This document shows, piece by piece, positions 45,828 through 54,561 of a stretch of DNA of 64,000 nt. The position numbers were made by a program, and so were the translations under genes. The notes beneath the pieces are model-generated. The model did no database searches. It had not been told where the DNA came from and saw only the letters and a list, made by a program, of their open reading frames with translations. How positions within the stretch are numbered: the first letter of the stretch is position 1; every line of letters starts with the position of its first letter. The stretch spans positions 1 through 64,000 of the forward strand of contig NZ_JAPCIA010000003.1 in NCBI RefSeq assembly GCF_026107375.2, read 5' to 3'. Source of the stretch: Sphingomonas sp. BT-65 (GTDB taxonomy: Bacteria; Pseudomonadota; Alphaproteobacteria; Sphingomonadales; Sphingomonadaceae).

Positions 45828-46969
45828 CCGACCAGTTCGACCTCAACGACGACCAGCGCGCGATCCAGGAGATGGCGCGCAAGTTCACCGCCGACGCGAT
45901 CACCCCGCACGCCGCGGAGTGGGACGAGAAGCACATCTTCCCGCGCGCGACGGTGAAGGCGGCGGCGGAGCTCGGCTTCGGCGCGATCTATGTCTCCGAG
46001 GAGAGCGGCGGGATCGGGCTCGGGCGGCTCGAGGCGGCGCTGATCATGGAGGCGATGGCCTATGGCTGCCCGGCGACCAGCGCCTTCATCTCGATCCACA
46101 ACATGGCGAGCTGGATGATCGACCGCTTCGGTAGCCAAGCGGTGAAGGACAAGTATCTGCCCCAGCTCGTCGGCGCCGATTGGCTGGCGAGCTATTGCCT
46201 GACCGAGCCTTCGTCGGGCTCGGACGCGGCGGCGCTCAAGACCACGGCACGGCGCGAGGGCGACGTGTTCGTCGTCAACGGCTCCAAGCAGTTCATTTCC
46301 GGCGCGGGGGAGAATGAGCTGTACGTGACGATGGTGCGCACCGGCGTGGATGGCCCCAAGGGTATCTCGTGCCTCGCGATCGAGAAGGACATGGCGGGCG
46401 TCAGCTTCGGCGCCAACGAGCGCAAGCTGGGGTGGCACGCCCAGCCGACGCGGCAGGTGATGTTCGACAATGTCCGCGTGCCGGTCGAGAACCTGATCGG
46501 CGGCGAGGGCGAGGGGTTCCGCATCGCGATGATGGGGCTCGACGGCGGACGGCTCAACATCGGGGCGTGCTCGCTCGGCGGGGCGCAGCGGTGTCTGGAC
46601 GAGGCGGTGCAATATACCAAGGACCGCAAGCAGTTCGGCTCGGCGATCGCCGACTTCCAGAACACCCAGTTCATGCTCGCCGACATGGCGACCGAGCTCG
46701 AGGCGTCGCGCGCGCTGCTCTACCTCGCCGCGGCCAAGGTGACGTCGAACGCGCCCGACAAGACCAAGTTCGCGGCGATGGCCAAGCGTTTCGCGACCGA
46801 CACCGGATCGTCGGTGGTCGACCGGGCGCTGCAGCTGCACGGCGGCTATGGCTATCTGATGGACTATCCGATCGAGCGCTTCTGGCGCGACCTGCGCGTC
46901 CACTCGATCCTGGAGGGGACCAACCAGGTGATGCGGATGATCGTCGGGCGGGAGCTGACGCGGCAATGA
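45824..46969 (+). CDS. Isobutyryl-CoA dehydrogenase (acyl-CoA dehydrogenase)
   Basis: 381 residues from the ATG at 45824 (ATGA overlap). The dehydrogenase family motifs CLTEPSSGSDAA and ALQLHGGYGYLMDYPIER (in part) are present, and HSILEGTNQVMRMI is at the C-terminus. Length and context (mmsA, 3-hydroxyisobutyryl-CoA hydrolase, mmsB) point to isobutyryl-CoA dehydrogenase of valine degradation, oxidising isobutyryl-CoA to methacrylyl-CoA. A repeat element begins 10 bp after its stop. Confidence 0.86.
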   Translation: MTDQFDLNDDQRAIQEMARKFTADAITPHAAEWDEKHIFPRATVKAAAELGFGAIYVSEESGGIGLGRLEAALIMEAMAYGCPATSAFISIHNMASWMIDRFGSQAVKDKYLPQLVGADWLASYCLTEPSSGSDAAALKTTARREGDVFVVNGSKQFISGAGENELYVTMVRTGVDGPKGISCLAIEKDMAGVSFGANERKLGWHAQPTRQVMFDNVRVPVENLIGGEGEGFRIAMMGLDGGRLNIGACSLGGAQRCLDEAVQYTKDRKQFGSAIADFQNTQFMLADMATELEASRALLYLAAAKVTSNAPDKTKFAAMAKRFATDTGSSVVDRALQLHGGYGYLMDYPIERFWRDLRVHSILEGTNQVMRMIVGRELTRQ

Positions 46970-47127
46970 GCGACAATGCGCTTTACTCCCTCTCCCTTTG
47001 GGAAAGGGAGGGGACCCATGCCGCAGGCATGGGGAGGATGAGGGCGATTGGCTCGATCACCCTCACCCTTCCGCCGCTTCGCGGCTCCCTCCCTCTCTCA
47101 AGGGGAGAGGGAAATTGAGCGACAATG
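46966..47127. mobile_element. Palindromic insertion with 12-bp flanking direct repeats
   Basis: The exact 12-mer TGAGCGACAATG occurs at 46967-46978 and 47116-47127. Between them are 137 bp of GC-rich DNA with four hairpins: TCCCTTT-GGG-AAAGGGA, CCCATGCC-GCA-GGCATGGG, GCCGC-TTC-GCGGC and CCCTCTC/GAGAGGG. It encodes no protein. The left copy holds the TGA stop of the dehydrogenase; the right copy forms the TTG start of the hydrolase. This looks like insertion of a non-autonomous element with a target duplication. Confidence 0.72.
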
Positions 47128-48158
47128 TTCTCATTTCCGTCGAGGGCAAGGTCGGGCGCATCCGGCTCAACCGGCCCAAGGCGATCCATGCGCTCAACAC
47201 GGCCATGTGCGCGGCGGTGCTCGACGCGCTGGCAGCATGGCGCGACGACATCGCGGTCGAGGCGGTGATGATCGACCATGCCGAGGGTCGCGGCTTCTGT
47301 GCGGGCGGCGATATCCGCATGATCGCGGAGAGCGGTGCGGGCGACGGCAGCGCGGCGCGGGAGTTCTTTCGGACCGAGTACCGGATGAACCACGCGCTGT
47401 TCACCTATGTGAAACCGATCGTCGCGTTCATGGACGGGATCACGATGGGCGGCGGCGTCGGCATCTCGCAGCCGGCGAAGTATCGCGTGGCGACCGAGAA
47501 CACCAAGCTGGCGATGCCCGAGACCGGGATCGGGCTGTTCCCGGATGTCGGGGGTGGCTGGTATCTCTCGCGGCTGCCGGATCGTATGGGCCAGTTCATT
47601 GCGCTCACCGGTTATCGGGCGAGCGCGGGAGAGTGCCTGGCGCTCGGACTCGCCAACCACTTTGTCGCCACAGATCAGCTCGATCTGGTGAAGGAGCTGA
47701 TCCTCAAATACCCGCGCGACATGGAGATCACGCTCGGCGACAAGGGAGGCGGGGCTGACCGGCCGGATATCCTCGACCATTCGGAAGACATCGACCGGCT
47801 GTTCGCCAGCGACCGGCTCGAAGACATCTTCGCTGCGCTGGAAGCTGACGGCGGCGAATGGGCCACGGCGCAGCTCGCCATCCTGCGCACCAAATCACCC
47901 CAATCGATGAAGGTCAGCTTGAAGCTGCTGCTTGACGGCAAGGCGATGCCGACCTTCGAGGATGAGATGCGGCAGGAATTCGCAGTCGCCAGCCATGTCG
48001 TGCAGCGCCATGACTTCGCCGAGGGCGTGCGCGCGGTGATCGTCGACAAGGACAATGCGCCCAAGTGGAACCCCGCGACGGCGGAAGAGGTGAGCGATCA
48101 CCTGATCGACCAGATCTTCGCGCCGCTGCCCGAGGGCGAGGCGTGGACGCCGGCATAG
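47115..48158 (+). CDS. 3-hydroxyisobutyryl-CoA hydrolase (crotonase fold)
   Basis: 347 residues from a TTG at 47115, with GGGGAGAGGG from the repeat element as ribosome-binding site. Crotonase fold with [13 protein letters not shown] (oxyanion hole) and MGGGVGISQ, the pattern of the HIBCH branch. It releases 3-hydroxyisobutyrate from its CoA ester in valine degradation. The start was apparently rebuilt by the element; the ancestral ATG, in the left copy at 46966, would have overlapped the dehydrogenase stop. Confidence 0.86.
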   Translation: MSDNVLISVEGKVGRIRLNRPKAIHALNTAMCAAVLDALAAWRDDIAVEAVMIDHAEGRGFCAGGDIRMIAESGAGDGSAAREFFRTEYRMNHALFTYVKPIVAFMDGITMGGGVGISQPAKYRVATENTKLAMPETGIGLFPDVGGGWYLSRLPDRMGQFIALTGYRASAGECLALGLANHFVATDQLDLVKELILKYPRDMEITLGDKGGGADRPDILDHSEDIDRLFASDRLEDIFAALEADGGEWATAQLAILRTKSPQSMKVSLKLLLDGKAMPTFEDEMRQEFAVASHVVQRHDFAEGVRAVIVDKDNAPKWNPATAEEVSDHLIDQIFAPLPEGEAWTPA

Positions 48159-48166
48159 GAGAAGAC

Positions 48167-48940
48167 ATGAGCTACGAAACCATCCTCGTCGAGCAGCGCG
48201 GCGCCGTCACCTTGGTGACGCTCAACCGGCCGCAGGCGCTCAATGCGCTCAACAGCCAGGTGCTGGGCGAGCTGCTCAATGTCTTCGCCAAGTTCGATGC
48301 CGATGCGTCGCAGGGCTGCGCGGTGCTGACCGGGAGCGAGAAGGCGTTCGCCGCCGGGGCCGACATCAAGGAGATGCAGGCGCAGGGCTTTGCGGACATG
48401 TACGGCCATAATTTCTTCGCGGGCTGGGACCAGTTCACACGTACCCGCAAGCCCGTGATCGCGGCGGTGGCGGGCTTTGCGCTGGGCGGCGGGTGCGAGC
48501 TGGCGATGATGTGCGACTTCATCCTCGCTGCCGATACGGCCAAGTTCGGGCAGCCCGAGATCAAGCTGGCGGTGGCGCCGGGCATGGGCGGCTCGCAGCG
48601 GCTGACGCGCGCCGTCGGTAAGGCCAAGGCGATGGAGATGTGCCTGACCGGGCGGATGATGGGCGCGGAGGAAGCCGAGCGCGCCGGGCTGGTCAGCCGG
48701 ATCGTGCCCGCGGCCGAGCTGGTCGAGGAGGCGGTCAAGACTGCCGCGGCGATCGCTGCGATGGCGCCGCTCGCGGTGCTGGCGAACAAGGAAATGGTCA
48801 ACGCCGCGTTCGAGACCGGTCTGGCGCAGGGCGTGCAGTTCGAGCGGCGGCTGTTCCACGGGCTGTTCGGGAGCGCGGACCAGAAGGAAGGCATGGCCGC
48901 GTTCGTCGAGAAACGGCCCGGCAACTGGACGGGGAAGTAG
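48167..48940 (+). CDS. Enoyl-CoA hydratase
   Basis: 257 residues from an ATG with GGAGAA upstream. Crotonase fold; oxyanion-hole segments [12 protein letters not shown] and [12 protein letters not shown] with the two catalytic Glu expected in the latter and in [12 protein letters not shown]. Context suggests hydration of methacrylyl-CoA to 3-hydroxyisobutyryl-CoA, the step before the hydrolase, but it would also act on other short enoyl-CoAs. Confidence 0.88.
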   Translation: MSYETILVEQRGAVTLVTLNRPQALNALNSQVLGELLNVFAKFDADASQGCAVLTGSEKAFAAGADIKEMQAQGFADMYGHNFFAGWDQFTRTRKPVIAAVAGFALGGGCELAMMCDFILAADTAKFGQPEIKLAVAPGMGGSQRLTRAVGKAKAMEMCLTGRMMGAEEAERAGLVSRIVPAAELVEEAVKTAAAIAAMAPLAVLANKEMVNAAFETGLAQGVQFERRLFHGLFGSADQKEGMAAFVEKRPGNWTGK

Positions 48941-48946
48941 CATTAC

Positions 48947-48967
48947 CCCTCTCCCGTCGGGAGAGGG
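48947..48967. repeat. Small hairpin between enoyl-CoA hydratase and mmsB
   Basis: CCCTCTCCC and GGGAGAGGG form a perfect 9-bp stem with a 3-nt loop, 17 bp before mmsB. The arms match the ends of the palindromic element at 46979-47115, so this may be a remnant or minimal copy. Confidence 0.55.
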
Positions 48968-48984
48968 TTTGGAAGGAACAGATT

Positions 48985-49872
48985 ATGGCGCGTATCGGAT
49001 TCATCGGCCTTGGCAATATGGGCGGCGGGATGGCCGCGAACCTGGCGAAGGCGGGACATGACGTGCGCGCGTTCGATCTCTCCGCCGAGGCGCTGGAGCG
49101 CGCCAAGGCGGCGGGGTGCCTCTCTGTCGAGAGCGCCGCGGCGGCGGCCGAAGGCGCTGAGGCGGTGATCACGATGCTGCCCGCGGGCAGGCATGTCGCA
49201 CAGGTCTATGAGGACAGCGTGTTCGGCGCGGCGGACACCGACGCGATCCTGATCGATTGCTCGACGATCGACGTCGCCACCGCGCGGCGCGTCGCCGACG
49301 ATGCGGCGGCGAAGGGATTGCAGGCGGTCGATGCGCCGGTTTCGGGCGGGATCGCGGCAGCGGCGGGGGGCACGCTGACCTTCATGGTCGGCGGCGGCGA
49401 CGAGGCGTTCGTGCGCGCCGAGCCGTTCCTTGCCGCGATGGGCAAGGCGGTGATCCATGCCGGTGGCAACGGCGCAGGACAGGCGGCGAAGATCTGCAAC
49501 AACATGCTGCTCGGGGCCACCATGGTCGCGACGTGTGAGGCGCTGCTGCTGGCGAAGAAGCTGGGGCTCGACCCGCAGACCTTCTACGACATCGCCTCGG
49601 TCTCGTCGGGTTCGTGCTGGTCGCTCAACACCTATGCGCCGCTGCCGGGGGTGGGGCCGCAGACGCCGGCCGACAATGGCTATCAGGGCGGGTTCGCGGC
49701 GGGGCTGATGCTCAAGGACTTGAACCTCGCGATGGACGCGGCGGCGAGCGCGCATGCCGAGACGCCGATGGGCGCGCGGGCGGCGGAGCTCTATGCGAAG
49801 TTCGCGGACGAAGGGAATGCGGGGGTCGACTTCTCCGGCATCATCAAGATGCTGGACGATGGACAGGCCTGA
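48985..49872 (+). CDS. mmsB: 3-hydroxyisobutyrate dehydrogenase
   Basis: 295 residues from an ATG (GGAAGGAA upstream). NAD-binding GFIGLGNMGGGMAANL (5-20) and DAPVSGGIAAAAGGTL (in part) with the catalytic Lys in GNGAGQAAKICNN. It oxidises 3-hydroxyisobutyrate to methylmalonate semialdehyde, which MmsA then uses. It closes the valine operon; a long inverted repeat follows. Confidence 0.92.
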   Translation: MARIGFIGLGNMGGGMAANLAKAGHDVRAFDLSAEALERAKAAGCLSVESAAAAAEGAEAVITMLPAGRHVAQVYEDSVFGAADTDAILIDCSTIDVATARRVADDAAAKGLQAVDAPVSGGIAAAAGGTLTFMVGGGDEAFVRAEPFLAAMGKAVIHAGGNGAGQAAKICNNMLLGATMVATCEALLLAKKLGLDPQTFYDIASVSSGSCWSLNTYAPLPGVGPQTPADNGYQGGFAAGLMLKDLNLAMDAAASAHAETPMGARAAELYAKFADEGNAGVDFSGIIKMLDDGQA

Positions 49873-49882
49873 ACCCCCGCGG

Positions 49883-49991
49883 TCGTCATCCCGGCCTTGT
49901 GCCGGGATCCACCGGGCGGCGAGCGATGGAAAAGAGGCTCGATCGCATCGTGTGCGGCTCTGTGGACCCCGGCACAAGGCCGGGGTGACGA
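49883..49991. repeat. Long inverted repeat between convergent mmsB and phosphatase genes
   Basis: Arms of 29 bp (49883-49911 and 49963-49991) pair at 27 of 29 positions, each containing CCCGGCCTTGTGCCGGG-like DNA, around 51 bp. This sequence type recurs in alphaproteobacteria between genes. It lies between two converging genes and may end transcription in both directions. Confidence 0.72.
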
Positions 49992-50004
49992 TTTAGTTGA
50001 TGGG

Positions 50005-51657
50005 TTATCGCGCCGGGCAGGTCGTGCCCGGGCCGGCATCCAGATCGAGGCAGCGGCCGTCGATCTCGCCTGCGGGGATCGGCAGGCCGATCACCCCGGC
50101 GAGGGTGGGCAGGATATCGACCGTCTCGACCGACATCGGCTGCTCGAAGCCGGTCAGCCCCTTGCGCCAGAACAGGATCGGCACGCGGCGGTCATAATCC
50201 CAGAAGCTGCCATGGGTGGCGACATAGCCGCCGGTGGGGTCCGAGATCGGCGTGATGCGCGGCTTCAACGCCACCACGAAATCGCCCGAGCGCCCTGGAT
50301 AATAGGAGGCGCGGGCGCTCTGGAGCATCGACCAGGTCTCGGGCGGGCCGCTTGGGCTGGGCGTGGCGAGGATCTCGGCCCGGGTATAGACGCCGGCGAC
50401 CTGCGGATGCGCGCGGTAGAGCGCGATCGCCTCGCGCAGCACCGTCTCGCGCTGCTTCGCCGGGAGCGCGGGATCGACATAGATGTCGCCGAAATTGCCG
50501 CCCCATAGCAGCTGGCGCTCGCCGAGGCCGAGCTTGGCCGCGACCTTCTTCCCCATTGCGTTGGCGCCCATCCCGGCCTCGACCCGCGCGGCCTCGGGGA
50601 TGCCGTGCATGTCGAGGCGCTCGGGCAGGTCGTGGCCGCCATGATCGGCGGTGAGCACCACCTGATAGTCGATCCCGGTCTTGTCGAGGATGTCGAACAG
50701 GAAGCCGAGCGTGCGGTCGAGATTGACCATCTGCAGGCACATCTCGGTACCCTCGGTGCCATAGGTGTGGCCGATATAGTCGCTGGCCGAGGCGCCGATG
50801 ATGAGCAGGTCGGTCGCGGCGCCTTCGCCGAGCTTGAGCTCGGCGCGCAGGTCGGCGGCGATTCCGACGACCGCCATGTCGAACTCGGGCGAGGCGCGGA
50901 AGCGGCGCGCGTCGCCGGCATCGCGTTCGAAGCGGCCGGTGCCGACGGTCTTGCCGCCGCCGATCGGCACCGCGATGTCACGCGATTTGCAGAAGTCGGG
51001 CAATTCCATCGGCCGCTGTGCTTCGGCGATGCGGGTGGTGACGGCGGCGTTGCCGCGGGTGATCGCTTCGGGCGTCATGCGGCCGGCATAGCTGACGAAC
51101 GCCTTGCCGCCCCACCACCAGACCTGGTCGGCCTTGTGGCCCGACATCATCACCGCGGCGCGATCCTTGCCCGCGATCGCGGCGACGCGGGTGGCGGGGG
51201 TGGCGGCCTGCATCCGCTCGCCCAGCGTCAGCACCTTCAGGTGGAGCGGGGAGACGGTGTAGTTGGACGATGTGCTGCCCGGAACGCTCTCGTCCTCGGC
51301 GCAGTAGATCGTCTTGTCCTTGCGCGGCGTCCTGAGGTCGATCCAGTCGTTGGCGATGATGCCGGTGCGCGCCGGGCGGCTGCCGGTGAGGATCGTCGAG
51401 TGGCCGGGACAGGTCTCGGTCGCGGCGTGGCTCTGATAGCCCGAGGGGAAGACCACCCCATTGGCGAGCCGCGCGAGGCCGCCGGTGAAATGCTGGCGGT
51501 ATTCGGCGAAGACGTCGGCGGAGAACTGGTCCACCGCGATCGCGACGATCAGCTTGGGCGGGGTCGTGAGGGCGGGCGCTGGTGCCGGAGGGGGCGGCGC
51601 CTCCTGCGCGAGTGCGGGTGACGCGAGCAGCAGGGCGGCGGCGAGCGAACGAAACAT
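50005..51657 (-). CDS. SPAP-type alkaline phosphatase
   Basis: 550 residues, against 559 for the Sphingomonas enzyme SPAP. Signal peptide to about residue 18. Nucleophile Thr82 (in ETCPGHST), Asn103, Lys164 and Arg166 (GKDR) correspond to SPAP Thr89, Asn110, Lys171 and Arg173 with a constant offset of 7. Metal ligands include Asp43 (VDQF) and TADHGGHD. It hydrolyses phosphomonoesters and diesters in the periplasm using zinc. GGAGGACAG precedes the ATG. I see no Pho box upstream. Confidence 0.93.
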   Translation of the reverse strand: MFRSLAAALLLASPALAQEAPPPPAPAPALTTPPKLIVAIAVDQFSADVFAEYRQHFTGGLARLANGVVFPSGYQSHAATETCPGHSTILTGSRPARTGIIANDWIDLRTPRKDKTIYCAEDESVPGSTSSNYTVSPLHLKVLTLGERMQAATPATRVAAIAGKDRAAVMMSGHKADQVWWWGGKAFVSYAGRMTPEAITRGNAAVTTRIAEAQRPMELPDFCKSRDIAVPIGGGKTVGTGRFERDAGDARRFRASPEFDMAVVGIAADLRAELKLGEGAATDLLIIGASASDYIGHTYGTEGTEMCLQMVNLDRTLGFLFDILDKTGIDYQVVLTADHGGHDLPERLDMHGIPEAARVEAGMGANAMGKKVAAKLGLGERQLLWGGNFGDIYVDPALPAKQRETVLREAIALYRAHPQVAGVYTRAEILATPSPSGPPETWSMLQSARASYYPGRSGDFVVALKPRITPISDPTGGYVATHGSFWDYDRRVPILFWRKGLTGFEQPMSVETVDILPTLAGVIGLPIPAGEIDGRCLDLDAGPGTTCPAR

Positions 51658-51727
51658 CTGTCCTCCGGTGGCAAAACGGGCCGTGGGCGCTATGTTCGTT
51701 TCGCTCCGGCTCGGCAAGGATTGGTGA

Positions 51728-53776
51728 ATGCGCAGGTTGAGTTTCGCGTTTGTTACATTGCTGGGCTGGATGTTGGCGCTGTCGGCGCCGCCCGTCGCGG
51801 CGCAGCAGGCGGGGCAGGACAATCTCGCCGTCGAGCTGGTCGCGGAGACCGACAACCCCGCGCCGGGCAGCGAGGTGGCGCTGGCCTTCGTCGCGACGCC
51901 CGATCCGGGCTGGCACGGCTACTGGAAGAACCCGGGCGATGCGGGGCTCGACACGCGGCTCGACTGGAAGCTGCCGCAGGGCGTGAGTGCTGGCGAGCTG
52001 CGCTATCCGGTGCCGACGCGGCTGCTGATCGCGGGGATCATGAATTATGTCTACAAGGGCTCGTACACGCAGCTTACGACGCTGAAGATCCCCGCGGGGC
52101 TGGCGCCGGGCACCGCACTGCCGGTCGCGGTGCGCGCCGATTATCTGGTCTGCACCGACGAAGTGTGCGTTCCCGAGACCGAGAATCTGACGATCAACCT
52201 GGTTGTTGGCGACGGCGCGATTTCCACCGAGCGGCGGGCGCGGTTCGACCAGTGGCGGCGGGCCTTTCCCAAGCCGCTCGGCAGCGAAGGCAAGTTCGCG
52301 GTGGCCAACGGCACCCTGCGGATCGCGATCCCCTATCCGGCGGGCGCGCCGCTCGGTGCCGACGCCTATTTCTTTCCGCTGACCACCGAGGCTTTGGTCT
52401 ATTCGGCGCCGCAGAAGCTGACGCGCAATGGCGACGCGGTGGTGGTCGAGGTGCAGGCGGGGGCCAAGGCCCCGGCGAAGCTCGAGGGCGTGCTGGCGGT
52501 GGGGTCGGGACAGGGCTTCGCGCTGGCGGCGGTGCCGGGCGAGGTCGCGGCAGGCGCGGCGCCGGCGGCGGTCGATTGGAGCGCGGCGTTGGTCGCGCTG
52601 GGCGGGGCGCTGCTCGGCGGGCTGATCCTCAACATCATGCCGTGCGTCTTCCCGATCCTGAGCTTGAAGGCGCTGAGCCTTGCCAAGAGCGGGACCAGCG
52701 AGGGACATGCGCGCGCTGAGGCGCTGGCGTACACCGCGGGTGTGGTGCTGGTGGTGCTGGCGCTGGGCGCGGTGATGCTCGGGCTGCGCGCGGCGGGGGC
52801 GAGCGTCGGCTGGGCGTTCCAGCTGACCGATGCTCGGGTGATCCTGTTCCTGCTGCTGCTGGTGCTGGGGATCGCGCTCAACCTGGCCGGGTTGTTCGAG
52901 CTGGCGACGCCGAAGTTCGCGGGACGGCTGGCGAGTGGCGGATCGGGCGGGGCGTTCATGACCGGGGCGCTGGCGGCGTTCATCGCGACGCCGTGCACCG
53001 GGCCGTTCATGGGCGCGGCACTGGGCGCGGCTTTGGTGCTGCCCTGGTATGTGGCCGCAGTCATCTTCCTCGGGCTCGGGCTGGGGCTGGCGCTGCCGTT
53101 CCTGTTGCTCGGTTTCGTGCCCGCGCTGCGGCGGATGCTGCCCAAGCCGGGGGCGTGGATGGACACATTCCGCAAGATCCTGTCGGTGCCGATGTTCCTC
53201 ACCGCAATCGCGCTCGCCTGGGTGCTGGGCGGGCTCAAGGGCGTCAACGGCATGGCGGTGGGACTGATCGTCGCGCTGGGGCTGGCGGTGGTGCTGTGGA
53301 TCGTTGGGCGGCGGCAGGCGCGGGCTGCGGGCAGCGGCGCGGCGTGGGCGGCTGCGCTGCTGGTCGCGGTGGCCGGCATCTGGGCCGTGACTCAGTTCGA
53401 GAAGCCCGCGCTGGCGGCACAGGCGGCCCCGGCCGGCGCCGAGCCATTCAGCGAAGCGCGGCTCGCGGCGCTGCAGGCCGAGGGGCGGCCAGTATTCGCC
53501 TATTTCACCGCCGACTGGTGCGTCACCTGCAAGGTCAACGAGAAGACCGCGATCGAAACCGATGCGGTGCGCGATGCGTTCAAGGACGGCGATGTCGCGG
53601 TGCTGGTGGGTGACTGGACCGATGGCGATCCGGCGCTCGGCCGCTTCATCGAAAAGCATAATCGCGCGGGCGTGCCGCTGTATCTCTGGTACCCCAAGGG
53701 CGCGAAGGAACCGAAGGTCTTGCCGCAGGTGCTGACCCAAGGCATGCTGGCGGCGCTTCCGGGGGACGACGGATAA
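51728..53776 (+). CDS. dsbD: Thiol:disulfide interchange protein DsbD
   Basis: 682 residues with a signal peptide to about residue 25. The N-terminal periplasmic domain has Cys142 and Cys147 (CTDEVC); the membrane domain has Cys306 (MPCVFP) and Cys423 (TPCTGP); the C-terminal thioredoxin domain has Cys598 and Cys601 (WCVTC). It carries reducing electrons from cytoplasmic thioredoxin across the membrane to the periplasm. The redoxin 22 bp downstream is a likely client. Confidence 0.9.
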   Translation: MRRLSFAFVTLLGWMLALSAPPVAAQQAGQDNLAVELVAETDNPAPGSEVALAFVATPDPGWHGYWKNPGDAGLDTRLDWKLPQGVSAGELRYPVPTRLLIAGIMNYVYKGSYTQLTTLKIPAGLAPGTALPVAVRADYLVCTDEVCVPETENLTINLVVGDGAISTERRARFDQWRRAFPKPLGSEGKFAVANGTLRIAIPYPAGAPLGADAYFFPLTTEALVYSAPQKLTRNGDAVVVEVQAGAKAPAKLEGVLAVGSGQGFALAAVPGEVAAGAAPAAVDWSAALVALGGALLGGLILNIMPCVFPILSLKALSLAKSGTSEGHARAEALAYTAGVVLVVLALGAVMLGLRAAGASVGWAFQLTDARVILFLLLLVLGIALNLAGLFELATPKFAGRLASGGSGGAFMTGALAAFIATPCTGPFMGAALGAALVLPWYVAAVIFLGLGLGLALPFLLLGFVPALRRMLPKPGAWMDTFRKILSVPMFLTAIALAWVLGGLKGVNGMAVGLIVALGLAVVLWIVGRRQARAAGSGAAWAAALLVAVAGIWAVTQFEKPALAAQAAPAGAEPFSEARLAALQAEGRPVFAYFTADWCVTCKVNEKTAIETDAVRDAFKDGDVAVLVGDWTDGDPALGRFIEKHNRAGVPLYLWYPKGAKEPKVLPQVLTQGMLAALPGDDG

Positions 53777-53798
53777 ACGCCAACCAGGAGTTCGTGCG

Positions 53799-54404
53799 AT
53801 GAAGAGATTCATTCCGATCGGCGCCGCGATGATCGTTGCCTTGGCTTCGCCGGGCGCTGCCCAGCAGGCCAATGGGCAGAAGGCGACCGATTTCAAGCTT
53901 ACCGATGCCAGCGGCAAGACCGTCCAGCTCTCCGACTACAAGGGCAAGACGGTGGTGCTCGAGTGGAACAATCCGGGCTGCCCGTTCGTGCAGCGCCATT
54001 ACCAGGGCAACATGCAGAAGACCCAGGCCGCGGCCAAGGACGGCGGCGTGGTGTGGCTGACGATCAACTCCGGCGCGCCGGGCAAGCAGGGCCATATGGA
54101 CGGCGCCACGGCGAAGAAATGGGTCGGCGACCAGAAGGCGGTGCCCGCGCATTATCTGCTCGATCCCAAGGGCGTGGTCGGCAAGGGCTATGCCGCCAAG
54201 ACCACGCCGCACATGTACATCATCGATGGCCAGGGCGTGTTGCGCTATCAGGGCGGCATCGACGACAAGCCCGCGGCGCGGGTCGAGGAGATGGGCGCGG
54301 CGCGCAACCATGTCCTCGCCGCGCTCGGCGAGATGAAGGCGGGCAAGGCCGTCTCGGTCGCGACCAGCCAGCCCTATGGCTGCTCGGTCAAATACGCCGA
54401 ATGA
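53799..54404 (+). CDS. Periplasmic redoxin (AhpC/TSA-like)
   Basis: 201 residues with a signal peptide (to about residue 22). Thioredoxin fold with Cys61 in NNPGCPFVQRHY; a second Cys lies near the C-terminus (PYGCSVKYAE, about residue 196). There is no CxxC, so it is closer to a one-Cys or atypical peroxiredoxin-like protein than to a TlpA oxidoreductase. It is probably reduced by the DsbD encoded just upstream. A strong terminator follows. Confidence 0.85.
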   Translation: MKRFIPIGAAMIVALASPGAAQQANGQKATDFKLTDASGKTVQLSDYKGKTVVLEWNNPGCPFVQRHYQGNMQKTQAAAKDGGVVWLTINSGAPGKQGHMDGATAKKWVGDQKAVPAHYLLDPKGVVGKGYAAKTTPHMYIIDGQGVLRYQGGIDDKPAARVEEMGAARNHVLAALGEMKAGKAVSVATSQPYGCSVKYAE

Positions 54405-54441
54405 ACTTTCCTTCCCTGTTATAGGGGGCAGGGACGGAGAG

Positions 54442-54469
54442 AAGGCCGGGGGAAACCCCGGCCTTTTTC
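54442..54469 (+). terminator. Intrinsic terminator after the DsbD/redoxin operon
   Basis: A 9-bp GC-rich stem AGGCCGGGG/CCCCGGCCT with loop GAAA is followed directly by TTTTT. It is a textbook rho-independent terminator for the plus-strand pair above, and insulates the ATP-grasp cassette. Confidence 0.9.
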
Positions 54470-54561
54470 GTTCCCGGCCCCATGACGCCAAGCCCCCTTG
54501 TGCAACGCAACAAAGCGTTGCAGCATGGAGGCTGCCGGAGGTTCCGGCACTTGGAGGCTGA

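Noticed and set aside
46970..47115. Insertion sequence with transposase in the valine cluster
   Set aside because: The insert is only 137 bp, made of hairpins and without any coding capacity; it is a non-autonomous element.
50978..53917. A minus-strand open frame of about 979 codons across dsbD
   Set aside because: It is the shadow of dsbD and the redoxin gene; its residue composition (Arg, Gln, His, Pro runs) is typical of antisense translation of GC-rich DNA.
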